DNA of 64,000 bases, taken from assembly GCF_017811755.1 (NCBI RefSeq), contig NZ_JADDJF010000012.1:1-64000 (forward strand), in the 5' to 3' direction. Both the position numbers and the translations under genes were made by a program. Positions 44,333-52,511 of the stretch are shown one piece after another. Source of the stretch: Pararhodobacter sp. SW119 (lineage in GTDB: Bacteria; Pseudomonadota; Alphaproteobacteria; Rhodobacterales; Rhodobacteraceae). The notes under the pieces were generated by a model that saw only the letters and a program-made list of their open reading frames with translations, was not told where the DNA came from and ran no database searches. Each line of letters starts with the position of its first letter. Position 1 is the first letter of the stretch.

Positions 44333-45490
44333 ATGAAGGTATCGGGCGACTGGCTGACGTGCGCCGGCACGCAGGCGGTGCTGGGGATGCTGGCGCGCGC
44401 CGGCTACCAGGCGTTCTGCGTCGGCGGCTGCGTGCGCAACGCGCTTCTGGGCGCGCCGGTCACCGATGTCGACATCGCCACCAACGCCCTGCCCGCGACC
44501 GTGCTTCACATGGCCGGCCTGGCGGGGCTGAAGGCGGTGCCGACGGGCTATGCCCATGGCACGGTCACCATCGTCGTCGATGGCACCGGCTACGAGGTCA
44601 CCACCTTCCGCCACGATGTCGAGACCTTCGGGCGTCACGCGCGCGTGGCCTTCGCCACCGATCTGGCACAGGACGCGGCGCGGCGCGACTTCACCATGAA
44701 CGCGCTCTATGCCCGCGCCGACGGCACGGTGGTGGACCCGCTGGGCGGGCTGGCCGACCTGCAGGCGCGCCGCATCCGCTTCGTCGGCGACCCGCACGCC
44801 CGCATCGCCGAGGATTGCCTGCGCATCCTGCGCTTCTTTCGCTTTCACGCCCAGTACGGTGATCCCGAAGGCGGCCTCGACCCGCAGGCGCTGGCGGCTT
44901 GTGCGGCGCATGTCGACATGCTGGCCGGACTGTCGCGCGAGCGCGTCGGCGCCGAGATGCGCAAGCTTCTGGCCGCGCCCGACCCCGCGCCCGCCGTCGC
45001 CGCGATGGAGGTGATCGGCGTGCTGGCGGCGCTGCTGCCGGGGGCCGCGGCCGGTCCGCTGTCCCGGCTGATCGCGCTGGAAGGGGGTGCGCCCGGCGAC
45101 TGGCTGCGAAGGTTGGCCACGCTGGGCGGGCCGGACCCGTCGCAGGCGCTGCGCCTGTCGCGGGCCGAGGCGCGCGACCTCGCGCGCTTGCACGCAGCGA
45201 TCCAAGGCGACGATCGCCCGGCGGCACTGGGCTACCGTCTGGGCCGCGCCCTGGGGACCGACGCGCTGCTGGCCCGCGCCGCCACCCAGGGGACGCCGCT
45301 GCCCGACGGATGGCGCGCCGACCTCGACCGCGGTGCCGCATCGGTCTTTCCCCTGCGCCCCGCCGACCTGACGCCGGCGCTGTCCGGCCCCCCCCTGGGC
45401 GCCGCGCTCAAGCGCGCCGAGGCGCATTGGATCGCGCAGGACTTCGCCCCCGACCGCGCGGCGCTGCGGGCGCTGGTGCTGGGCGACTGA
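44333..45490 (+). CDS. cca: CCA tRNA nucleotidyltransferase / poly(A) polymerase family
   Basis: A 385-aa class II nucleotidyltransferase that adds or repairs the CCA end of tRNA. The catalytic head has FCVGGCVRNALLGAPVTDVDIATNA (about 24-48, GG and DxD motifs), 'RRDFTMNALYARADG', and the RNA-binding neck 'RIRFVGDPHARIAEDCLRILRFFRFHA'. The tail is Ala-rich and variable, as usual in alphaproteobacteria. It lies 13 nt after the CoA pyrophosphatase gene and ends the hslO-nudix-cca operon. Confidence 0.92.
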   Translation: MKVSGDWLTCAGTQAVLGMLARAGYQAFCVGGCVRNALLGAPVTDVDIATNALPATVLHMAGLAGLKAVPTGYAHGTVTIVVDGTGYEVTTFRHDVETFGRHARVAFATDLAQDAARRDFTMNALYARADGTVVDPLGGLADLQARRIRFVGDPHARIAEDCLRILRFFRFHAQYGDPEGGLDPQALAACAAHVDMLAGLSRERVGAEMRKLLAAPDPAPAVAAMEVIGVLAALLPGAAAGPLSRLIALEGGAPGDWLRRLATLGGPDPSQALRLSRAEARDLARLHAAIQGDDRPAALGYRLGRALGTDALLARAATQGTPLPDGWRADLDRGAASVFPLRPADLTPALSGPPLGAALKRAEAHWIAQDFAPDRAALRALVLGD

Positions 45491-45572
45491 CGCCCCCCAC
45501 CCGCCGCAGACCAAACCTTTAGAAATGGTTGCGATCACGACTTTAATCTTTGTTTTTCTGAGGCTTGACCTT

Positions 45573-45590
45573 CGGTCCGCTAGCGGACCG
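45573..45590. repeat. 18-bp perfect palindrome CGGTCCGCTAGCGGACCG, copy 2
   Basis: Identical to 39680-39697. It lies in the 247-nt gap between cca and the ABC exporter genes, which otherwise holds only an AT-rich stretch (45520-45565) and no gene. Confidence 0.85.
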
Positions 45591-45737
45591 CTCCTTGTGC
45601 CGCCCTTTCGGCGCCCGTCAAAGGGGCCCAGGCACCCCGACACCGGCCTGATCCCGGGGCCGGACGACGCGCGCCTCCTTTGCATTCAGCGCGGCAAGGG
45701 CTAAGTTCCACGGCACCCGTTCAGGACCGCGCCCCCC

Positions 45738-47582
45738 GTGCTCAAGTTCTTCGAAAACCTTGTCGACCCCTATGTGGTCTACACCGAAAGCGACCGGCCG
45801 CCGCAACGGCTCTGGCCGTTCCTGCGCCAGTACATGGGGCCGTTCCGCCGGGTCTTCATCGCCGCCGCCGTCATGTCGGTCATCGTCGCCTTCATCGAGG
45901 TGGGTCTGCTGTGGTACCTGGGTCGCGTCGTCGACCTGCTGGAAACGACCGGCGCGGCGGGCTTCTGGGCGGCGCACGGCTGGGAACTGGCGCTGGCGGC
46001 GCTTTTCATCCTGCTGGTGCGCCCGGTGCTGCAGATGCTGGACGTGGGGCTGATCAACAACGCCATCCTGCCCAACTTCGGCACCATCATCCGCTGGCGC
46101 GCGCATCGGCAGGTGCTGCGCCAGTCGGTCGGCTGGTTCGAGAACGACTTCGCCGGGCGCATCGCCAACCGGATCATGCAGACCCCGCCGGCGGCCGGCG
46201 AGGCGGTCTTTCAGGTCTTCGACGCGCTCAGCTTTTCGATCGCTTATATCCTGGGCGCGGCGATCCTGCTGATGGGCGCCGACCCGCGGCTGGTGATCCC
46301 GCTGCTGGTCTGGCTCGCGCTCTATGTCGGGCTGGTGCGCTGGACGATCCGGCACGTGACCCCGGCCTCGCAGGCGGCGGCCGACGCGCGCTCGGCGGTG
46401 ACCGGGCGGGTGGTCGACGCCTACACGAACATCCACGCCGTCAAGCTTTTCGCCCACCACGCGCGCGAGGTGGACTACGCGAGGGAAGCGATCGAACACG
46501 CCCGCCACACCTTCCAGAAGGAAATGCGGATCTTCACGATCATGGATGTCGGGCTGTCGATCATCAACGGCTTCCTGATCGTCGCGGTGGTCGGCTGGGC
46601 GGTGTGGCTGTGGTCCGCGGGCTCGGCCTCGCTGGGGGTGGTGGCCGCGGCCGCGGCGCTGGTCCTGCGGCTGAACGCGATGACCGGCTGGATCATGTGG
46701 GCGGTGTCCAGCTTCTTTCGCAACCTCGGCGTCGTCGCCGAGGGGATGGAGACCATCGCCCAGCCGATCACCCTTATCGACGCGGCGGATGCGAAACCCC
46801 TGGAGTTCACCGAGGGGCGGATCGAGTTGCAGGGCGTGACGCATCACTACGGGCGGCCATCCGGCGGGCTGCAGGACCTGTCGATGACGGTGGAGCCGGG
46901 CGAGAAGCTGGGTATCGTCGGCCGCTCCGGCGCGGGCAAGTCGACGCTGGTGAAGCTGCTTCTGCGTTTCTACGACCCCGAGCGCGGGCGCATCCTGATC
47001 GACGGGCAGGACGTGACGCGCGTGACGCAGGACAGCCTGCGCGCGCGGATCGGCATGGTCCAGCAGGACACCGCGCTGCTGCATCGCTCCGTCCGCGAGA
47101 ACATCCTCTACGGTCGGCCGGACGCGACCGAAGCCGAGATGATCGCCGCCGCAGAACGGGCCGAGGCGCATGAATTCATCGCCGGCCTTGCCGATGCCGA
47201 GGGCAATCCGGGCTACGACGCCCGTGTCGGCGAGCGCGGCGTGAAGCTGTCCGGTGGGCAGCGGCAGCGCATCGCGCTCGCGCGCGTGATCCTGAAGGAT
47301 GCGCCGATCCTGGTGCTGGACGAAGCTACGAGCGCGCTCGATTCCGAGGTCGAGGCCGCCATCCAGGAGACGCTTTACGGCGTGATGGAGGGCAAGACCG
47401 TGATCGCCATCGCCCACCGGCTGTCGACCATCGCCCGGATGGACCGGATCGTGGTGCTGGACGACGGCCGCATCGTCGAGGAAGGCACCCATGCGGAACT
47501 GCTGGATCGCGGCGCGCTTTACGCGCGGTTCTGGGCGCGGCAGTCGGGCGGCTTCATCGGGATCGAGGAGGCGGCGGAGTGA
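45738..47582 (+). CDS. ABC exporter half-transporter 1 (membrane and ATPase domains)
   Basis: A 614-aa fusion of a six-helix membrane domain (about 30-330) and an ATPase domain (about 365-600). The ATPase has Walker A GRSGAGKST, signature LSGGQRQRIALARV, Walker B ILVLDEATSALDSE and the H-loop IAHRLSTI, all intact. It starts with GTG at 45738, where the family N-terminus begins. The next gene encodes a similar protein, so they probably form a heterodimer. Lipid or drug export is possible, but the substrate is unknown. Confidence 0.92.
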   Translation: MLKFFENLVDPYVVYTESDRPPQRLWPFLRQYMGPFRRVFIAAAVMSVIVAFIEVGLLWYLGRVVDLLETTGAAGFWAAHGWELALAALFILLVRPVLQMLDVGLINNAILPNFGTIIRWRAHRQVLRQSVGWFENDFAGRIANRIMQTPPAAGEAVFQVFDALSFSIAYILGAAILLMGADPRLVIPLLVWLALYVGLVRWTIRHVTPASQAAADARSAVTGRVVDAYTNIHAVKLFAHHAREVDYAREAIEHARHTFQKEMRIFTIMDVGLSIINGFLIVAVVGWAVWLWSAGSASLGVVAAAAALVLRLNAMTGWIMWAVSSFFRNLGVVAEGMETIAQPITLIDAADAKPLEFTEGRIELQGVTHHYGRPSGGLQDLSMTVEPGEKLGIVGRSGAGKSTLVKLLLRFYDPERGRILIDGQDVTRVTQDSLRARIGMVQQDTALLHRSVRENILYGRPDATEAEMIAAAERAEAHEFIAGLADAEGNPGYDARVGERGVKLSGGQRQRIALARVILKDAPILVLDEATSALDSEVEAAIQETLYGVMEGKTVIAIAHRLSTIARMDRIVVLDDGRIVEEGTHAELLDRGALYARFWARQSGGFIGIEEAAE

Positions 47583-47609
47583 GCGGTCGGCTTTTGCGGC
47601 AGGTCGGCA

Positions 47610-47674
47610 GGGGGGCGCTGCCCCCCTCTTGGCTGCGCCAATTCACCCCCCGGGATATTTCCGGACATATGAAG
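47610..47674. repeat. GC-hairpin intergenic repeat, copy B
   Basis: The same hairpin (GGGGGGC-GCT-GCCCCCC, 47610-47626) and tail (CCCCCCGGGATATTTCCGGA...ATGAAG) as at 29202-29266; the middle differs. It fills the gap between the two ABC exporter genes. Its right end leads directly into AAGAAGGG, the probable ribosome site of the second gene, so the repeat may have altered expression of that partner. Confidence 0.8.
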
Positions 47675-47688
47675 AAGGGCGCGCGGGC

Positions 47689-49518
47689 ATGAAACTGGCC
47701 GATCTGATCGACCCGTTCCAGCCGGCGCCGGGGCCGCCGCCCGCGACGCTGTGGCGGTTCATTCACTGGGGGCTGTCGGGCGCCTGGCCGGTCTTGCTGT
47801 CGGCCGCCGCGATCTCGGCGCTGGCGGGCGTGATGGAGGTGCTCTCGGCGCTGATCCTGGGCGCGGTGATCGATGCCGCGCTCGAGTCCGGCCCCGGCGC
47901 CTTCTTCGCCGAGAACTGGCTGCTGCTGGCGGGTTTCGCGGCTTTCTTCATCGTGCTGCGGCCGCTGGCCTTTGGCGCCTCCTCGGCGGCGAACACGATC
48001 GTGGTGCAGCCGAACGTGAACGTGCTGGTGCAGGCGCGGCTCAACCGTTGGACGCTGGGCCAGCCGGTGACCTTTTTCGACAACGACTTCGCCGGCCGGA
48101 TCGCGCAGAAACAAGTGCAGACGGCGCGCGCGCTGACCGATGTGGCGAACGAGTCGATCAACACCGTGGCCTTTGCGCTGGCCTCGATCATCGGCTCGGT
48201 CGTGCTGTTGGTCACGATAGATCTGCGTATGGCGGTGGTGCTGGCAGTGTGGATGATCGGGTACTTCGTCCTTATCCGGCATTTCCTGCCGAATGTACGT
48301 GCCAAGTCGGGGGCGCGGGCCGGGGCGCGGGCGATGGTCTCGGGTCAGGTCGTCGACACGATCACCAACATCAAGACCGTCAAGCTGTTCGCCCATTCAG
48401 AACATGAAGACCGCGCCGCGCTGAATGCGATGGACGTCTTCCGCGACCGCTCGATCGACTTCGGCCAGGTGCAGGCGGCGTTCCGCTTCTGGCTGATGAC
48501 GGTTGCGGGGATTCTGCCGGTGCTGCTGATCGGCGGCACCGCTTGGCTCTGGACGCTGGGCCAGGCCAGCCCCGGCGACATCGCCGCCGCCGGCGCCATC
48601 GCCATCCGTATCGCACAGATGACCGGCTGGGTCAGCTTCGTGCTGATGACGATCTACGGCAACCTGGGCGAGGTCGAGAACGGGATGAAGACGCTGACGG
48701 CGCGACCCACCTTCGTCGACGCGCCCGATGCCGTGGACCTGGGGGCGATCACCGGGGCCGTCCGCTACGAGAACGTGGACTTTGCCTATGGCCGGCAGGC
48801 GGGCGGCGTCGAACGGATCAACCTCGACATCCGGCCGGGCGAAAAGATCGGCATCGTCGGAGCCTCGGGCGCGGGCAAGTCGACGCTGGTGGCCCTGCTG
48901 CTGCGGCTCTACGACGTCGAAGCCGGGCGCGTGCTGGTCGAGGGGCAGGACGTGCGCCGCCTGACACAGGAAAGCCTGCGCCGGCAGATCGGCATGGTCA
49001 CGCAGGAAACCGCGATGTTCAACCGCTCGGCCTTCGACAACATCCGCTACGGGCGCCCCGACGCCAGCCGCGCCGAGGTCGAGGCGGCGGCGCGCGCGGC
49101 GCAGGCGCATGACTTCATCGCCGATCTGCGCGACCACATGGGGCGTGCGGGCTATGACGCGCACCTGGGCGAGCGCGGTGTCCGGCTGTCGGGCGGACAG
49201 CGGCAGCGGATCGCACTGGCCCGCGCCTTCCTGAAGGATGCGCCGATCCTGGTGCTGGACGAGGCGACGAGCGCGCTCGATTCCGAAGTCGAGGCGCAGG
49301 TGCAGGAGGCGCTGGAGCATCTGATGCGCGGCAAGACGGTTCTGGCGATCGCGCATCGGCTGTCGACCATCTCCAGCATGGACCGCATCATCGTCCTGGA
49401 GGCCGGGCGCATCGTCGAGGAAGGCACGCATGACGACCTGCTGGCACAGGGGGGTGTCTATGCGCGGTTCTGGACCCGCCAGTCGGGCGGGTTCATCGGG
49501 GTCGAGGAGGCGGTCTGA
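47689..49518 (+). CDS. ABC exporter half-transporter 2 (membrane and ATPase domains)
   Basis: A 609-aa partner of the preceding protein with the same layout. It has six hydrophobic segments in about 25-320 and an ATPase domain with GASGAGKST, LSGGQRQRIALARA and ILVLDEATSALDSE. Both half-transporters have canonical motifs, so neither site is degenerate. The start ATG 47689 follows AAGAAGGG. Its stop overlaps the ATG of the VOC gene (TGATG), extending the operon to the RNA methyltransferase. Confidence 0.92.
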   Translation: MKLADLIDPFQPAPGPPPATLWRFIHWGLSGAWPVLLSAAAISALAGVMEVLSALILGAVIDAALESGPGAFFAENWLLLAGFAAFFIVLRPLAFGASSAANTIVVQPNVNVLVQARLNRWTLGQPVTFFDNDFAGRIAQKQVQTARALTDVANESINTVAFALASIIGSVVLLVTIDLRMAVVLAVWMIGYFVLIRHFLPNVRAKSGARAGARAMVSGQVVDTITNIKTVKLFAHSEHEDRAALNAMDVFRDRSIDFGQVQAAFRFWLMTVAGILPVLLIGGTAWLWTLGQASPGDIAAAGAIAIRIAQMTGWVSFVLMTIYGNLGEVENGMKTLTARPTFVDAPDAVDLGAITGAVRYENVDFAYGRQAGGVERINLDIRPGEKIGIVGASGAGKSTLVALLLRLYDVEAGRVLVEGQDVRRLTQESLRRQIGMVTQETAMFNRSAFDNIRYGRPDASRAEVEAAARAAQAHDFIADLRDHMGRAGYDAHLGERGVRLSGGQRQRIALARAFLKDAPILVLDEATSALDSEVEAQVQEALEHLMRGKTVLAIAHRLSTISSMDRIIVLEAGRIVEEGTHDDLLAQGGVYARFWTRQSGGFIGVEEAV

Positions 49519-49946
49519 TGGACCTGGAAACCGTCAGCCCGGCGGATTTCGGACGCAGCCTGCGGGGGCTGGGGCTGAACCTGCTGTGCCGCAATCTGCG
49601 CAAGATGGCAGCGTTTCTGGAGGCGGTCTTCGGCCTGACGATCCATCGGCTGAGCGACGATTTCGCGCTGGTCCGCCACGGCGAAACGCTGATCCAGTTG
49701 CACCGTGATGCAACCTTTGCCCGCCACCCGCTGCACGGGCTATTGCCCGAAGAGCCCCCGCGCGGGGCCGGGGCGCAGGTCTATCTTTTCGGCATCGACC
49801 CGGATGCGGCCTGCGGGCGCGCCGAAACCGCCGGCGGGCTGGTGATCGAACCGCCTGCCGACAAACCCCACGGGCTGCGCGAGGCCACGATCCTGTCGCC
49901 CGAGGGTTACGCCTTCAGCCCGGCGGTACCGGCGCCATGCAGCTGA
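49518..49946 (+). CDS. VOC-family (glyoxalase/bleomycin-resistance fold) protein
   Basis: A 142-aa protein with the beta-alpha-beta3 repeat of the vicinal oxygen chelate fold: 'LNLLCRNLRKMAAFLEAVFGLTIHRLSDDFALVRHG' and the C-terminal 'PADKPHGLREATILSPEGYAFSPAVP'. The metal ligands cannot be assigned with certainty. It is coupled by TGATG to the ABC exporter and overlaps the RNA methyltransferase gene by 10 nt. The function is unknown; resistance or lyase activity would be guesswork. Confidence 0.8.
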   Translation: MDLETVSPADFGRSLRGLGLNLLCRNLRKMAAFLEAVFGLTIHRLSDDFALVRHGETLIQLHRDATFARHPLHGLLPEEPPRGAGAQVYLFGIDPDAACGRAETAGGLVIEPPADKPHGLREATILSPEGYAFSPAVPAPCS

Positions 49947-51175
49947 CCGTCGAACGGCTGGGCCATCGCGGCGATGGCGTGGCGGAAGGCGTCTTCGTCG
50001 CCCGCACCCTGCCCGGCGAGGTGGTCGAGGGCGAGGTCGAAGCGGGGCGGATCGCGCAGCCGCGAATCCTGCAGCCCTCGCCCGACCGTGTCGCCGCACC
50101 TTGCCGGCACTACCGCGCCTGCGGCGGGTGTGCGCTGCAGCACGCGTCGGACGGGTTCGTGGCAGGTTGGAAACGGCAGGTCGTCGAGGCGGCCCTTGCC
50201 GCACAGGGGGTGTCAGCGTCCTTTCGGCCGATCCAGACATCGCCCCGATCCAGCCGTCGGCGCGCCACCCTTGCCGGCCGACGGCTGAAATCGGGGGCGC
50301 TGGTCGGCTTTCACGCGCGCGGGTCGGACACGCTGACGGCGATCCCCGACTGCCTGCTGCTGGTCCCGGCGCTGATGGCGGCGCTGCCGGGGCTGGCGGG
50401 ACTGGTCGCCACCGGCGCCTCGCGCAAGGGCGAGATGGCTTTGACCGTCACCGCCGTCGAGCAGGGCGTGGATGTCACCGTGAGCGGCGGCAAGCCGCTG
50501 GATGCCGACCTGCGCAGGGCGCTGCCGCAGCTTGCCGCGATGCAACGGCTTGCCCGCCTGACCTGGGAGGGCGAGGCGGTCTACCAGCCGCAACCGCCGA
50601 CGCTGCCGATGGGGCGCGCCCGCGTCACCCCGCCGCCCGGCGCCTTCCTGCAGGCGACGGCCGAGGGCGAGGCCGCGCTGCGCGCAAGGGTGGCCGAAGC
50701 GCTGACCGGGGCGCGGCGCGTCGCCGATCTGTTCTCCGGCTGCGGCACCTTTGCGCTGCCGCTGGCCGAGGGGGCCGAGGTGCACGCGGTCGAAGGCGAC
50801 GCCGCGATGCTGGACGCTCTGGACGCCGGCTGGCGCGGCGCGCCGGGCTTGAGGCGGGTCACGACCGAGGCCCGCGACCTGTTCCGCCGCCCGCTTCTGG
50901 CCGACGAGCTGGCGCGTTTCGACGGGCTGGTCATCGACCCGCCCCGCGCCGGCGCAGAGGCGCAGGCGCGCGCGATCGTCGCCGCCGGCCGCGCTGCGCC
51001 GGCGGTCATCGCCGCGGTCTCCTGCAACCCGGTGACCTTTGCCCGGGACGCCCGCATCCTGACCGGGGCAGGCTACCGGATCGATTGGGTGCAGGTGGTG
51101 GATCAGTTCCGCTGGTCGCCGCATGTGGAGCTTGTGGCGCGCCTGAGCCGCGACGCCGGTCATGCGGCGGTGTAG
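49937..51175 (+). CDS. RNA (uracil-5-)-methyltransferase, TrmA/RlmD family
   Basis: A 412-aa SAM enzyme that methylates uracil C5 in rRNA or tRNA. It has a TRAM-like N-terminus (VERLGHRGDGVAEGVFVARTLPGEVVEGEV) and four cysteines of a 4Fe-4S site (CRHYRACGGC near 56-65 plus one later). Also present are the SAM motif LFSGCGTFALPLA, IDPPRAGAE, and the catalytic cysteine in VSCNPVTFARD (about 355). It is shorter and more divergent than E. coli RlmD, so the exact target base is not assigned. Confidence 0.9.
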   Translation: MQLTVERLGHRGDGVAEGVFVARTLPGEVVEGEVEAGRIAQPRILQPSPDRVAAPCRHYRACGGCALQHASDGFVAGWKRQVVEAALAAQGVSASFRPIQTSPRSSRRRATLAGRRLKSGALVGFHARGSDTLTAIPDCLLLVPALMAALPGLAGLVATGASRKGEMALTVTAVEQGVDVTVSGGKPLDADLRRALPQLAAMQRLARLTWEGEAVYQPQPPTLPMGRARVTPPPGAFLQATAEGEAALRARVAEALTGARRVADLFSGCGTFALPLAEGAEVHAVEGDAAMLDALDAGWRGAPGLRRVTTEARDLFRRPLLADELARFDGLVIDPPRAGAEAQARAIVAAGRAAPAVIAAVSCNPVTFARDARILTGAGYRIDWVQVVDQFRWSPHVELVARLSRDAGHAAV

Positions 51176-51240
51176 GCCGCGGGGGCGGGCAGCAGCCTCG
51201 GCTGGCGCCTGCGCCGGGCGAAGGAGGCGATCAGGGTGGG

Positions 51241-51304
51241 GTGCTCAAATTTGAGCACTTCGGCAAGTCATTGATAGACATAACGAAAGGCTTGTCGTTA
51301 ACCG
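51241..51304 (+). repeat. Copy 3 of the TGC-CAA palindrome element (intergenic)
   Basis: It begins with the perfect 18-bp palindrome GTGCTCAAATTTGAGCAC (51241-51258), continues with TTCGGCAAGTCATTGATAGA and ends with CGAAAGGCTTGTCGTTAACC. Of the three copies only this one points toward a gene start, the channel at 51525. Confidence 0.65.
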
Positions 51305-51315
51305 CAATGAAACTT
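51296..51315 (+). repeat. 20-bp repeat shared with the left edge (22-41)
   Basis: The sequence cgttaaccgcaatgaaactt is identical at both sites and begins with GTTAACC, the same motif that ends the palindrome element. A chance match of 20 bp within 64 kb is unlikely, so a further copy of the element may lie just left of the window. Confidence 0.7.
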
Positions 51316-51524
51316 CTGGCGCATGCACCGCCCCCCGGCGTCACGCGGTGGACATCAGCCGGTGACATGACTGGATCAGGTCATGGGGAGCGCGTGACGA
51401 GCCGGTCGGTCCACGCAAAAGCGCAGCCAAGCGGGAACTTGCGGCGCGCGGCCGAAGCCGCCATATGGCGCGGGATGGAAGGCCCGTTACCGTCCGGCCC
51501 AGGCAAGACAAGGAACGACACGGC

Positions 51525-52307
51525 ATGACCAACCGCGAACGAGTAGCCCGCTTTCTGGACCAGGCCTGGGTGCGCCAGGGGATCATCGGCGTGATCCTCT
51601 TCAATGCCGTGCTGCTCGGCATGGAAACCTCGTACGCGATCATGGACACCGCCGGTCCACTGATCATCGCGCTCGATACCGCGTGCCTGACCGTCTTCGT
51701 CATCGAGATCGCGCTGAAGCTCTATTCCCAGCGGTTGAGTTTCTTCCGCAACGGCTGGAACATCTTCGACTTCGTGATCGTCGGCATCTCGCTGGTGCCC
51801 GGCGCGCAGACCTTCAGTGTTCTGCGCGCGCTGCGCATTCTGCGCCTGCTGCGCGTGATCTCGGTCTCGCCGTCGCTGCGCCGGGTGGTCGAGGGGTTCG
51901 TCCGCGCGCTGCCGGGGATGGGGTCGGTCTTCTTGCTGATGGGGATGCTGTTCTACATCGGCGCGGTGATGGCCACCAAGCTTTTCCAGGACAGCTTTCC
52001 CGACTGGTTCGGCGACCTTGGCAACTCGGCCTATTCGCTGTTCCAGATCATGACGCTGGAGTCCTGGTCGATGGGCATCGTCCGCCCGGTGATGGAGGTC
52101 TATCCCTACGCCTGGGCGTTCTTCGTGCCTTTCATCATGGTCACGACCTTCGCGGTGGTGAACCTGCTGGTCGGCCTAATCGTGAACTCGATGCAGGACG
52201 CCCATGCGGTGGAATCGAACGCCGCCACCGACGCCTACCGCGACGAGGTTCTCAAACGCCTCGAGGCGATCGAACAGCGGCTGCAGGCGCGCGAACGCGT
52301 CGATTGA
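51525..52307 (+). CDS. Bacterial voltage-gated sodium channel (NaChBac family)
   Basis: A 260-aa six-helix ion channel subunit that forms tetramers. S1-S3 occupy about 18-90. The S4 voltage sensor has arginines every third residue (LRALRILRLLRVISVSPSLRR, about 100-120). S5 is about 130-152. The selectivity filter TLESWSM (177-183) is the canonical Na+ filter, followed by S6 (about 197-222) and a C-terminal coiled coil (about 240-258). AAGGAAC lies before the ATG. Roles in motility or pH response are known for NaChBac-like channels; the role here is unknown. Confidence 0.95.
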   Translation: MTNRERVARFLDQAWVRQGIIGVILFNAVLLGMETSYAIMDTAGPLIIALDTACLTVFVIEIALKLYSQRLSFFRNGWNIFDFVIVGISLVPGAQTFSVLRALRILRLLRVISVSPSLRRVVEGFVRALPGMGSVFLLMGMLFYIGAVMATKLFQDSFPDWFGDLGNSAYSLFQIMTLESWSMGIVRPVMEVYPYAWAFFVPFIMVTTFAVVNLLVGLIVNSMQDAHAVESNAATDAYRDEVLKRLEAIEQRLQARERVD

Positions 52308-52325
52308 GGGACTGCGCGCGGGCGC

Positions 52326-52511
52326 CTAGCCCGATGCCCGCACCCAGCGTCCGTTCTGGCAGCGCAGCACGCCGATCTGCGTCCCATGCGGAACGACCCG
52401 CCCCTGATAGGTGCAGGACGCCTGCTGCTGCGCCACTGCGGCCGCTGGGCCGAAGCCGGACACAAGCACGCAGAACACCCCGGCGAACAGGAACTTAACC
52501 GGCATCGGCAT
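52326..52511 (-). CDS. Small secreted protein, unknown
   Basis: A 61-aa precursor with a signal peptide (about 5-27, AAAVAQ) and a mature part with two cysteines: 'CTYQGRVVPHGTQIGVLRCQNGRWV'. The pattern 'C-x-Y-x-G...C-x-N-G-x-W' recalls small disulfide-bonded periplasmic proteins such as the DUF1496 type, but the match is weak. The start overlaps the end of the upstream 356-aa gene by 14-17 nt, suggesting coupled translation; an alternative ATG lies two codons later. Confidence 0.65.
   Translation of the reverse strand: MPMPVKFLFAGVFCVLVSGFGPAAAVAQQQASCTYQGRVVPHGTQIGVLRCQNGRWVRASG

Larger units (their letters stand above)
51176..51524. other. Intergenic stretch before the sodium channel gene
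   Basis: No gene is supported in these 349 nt. They contain copy 3 of the TGC-CAA palindrome element (51241-51304), the 20-bp repeat 51296-51315 shared with the left edge of the window, and a GC-rich stretch to the channel gene. An open frame from 51307 (MKLLAH...) lacks a ribosome site and family features and is not believed. Confidence 0.65.

Noticed and set aside
51307-51528. Open frame MKLLAH... before the sodium channel gene
   Set aside because: No ribosome site, no hydrophobic or domain pattern; its first bases are part of a DNA repeat that also starts an unlikely frame at position 33.
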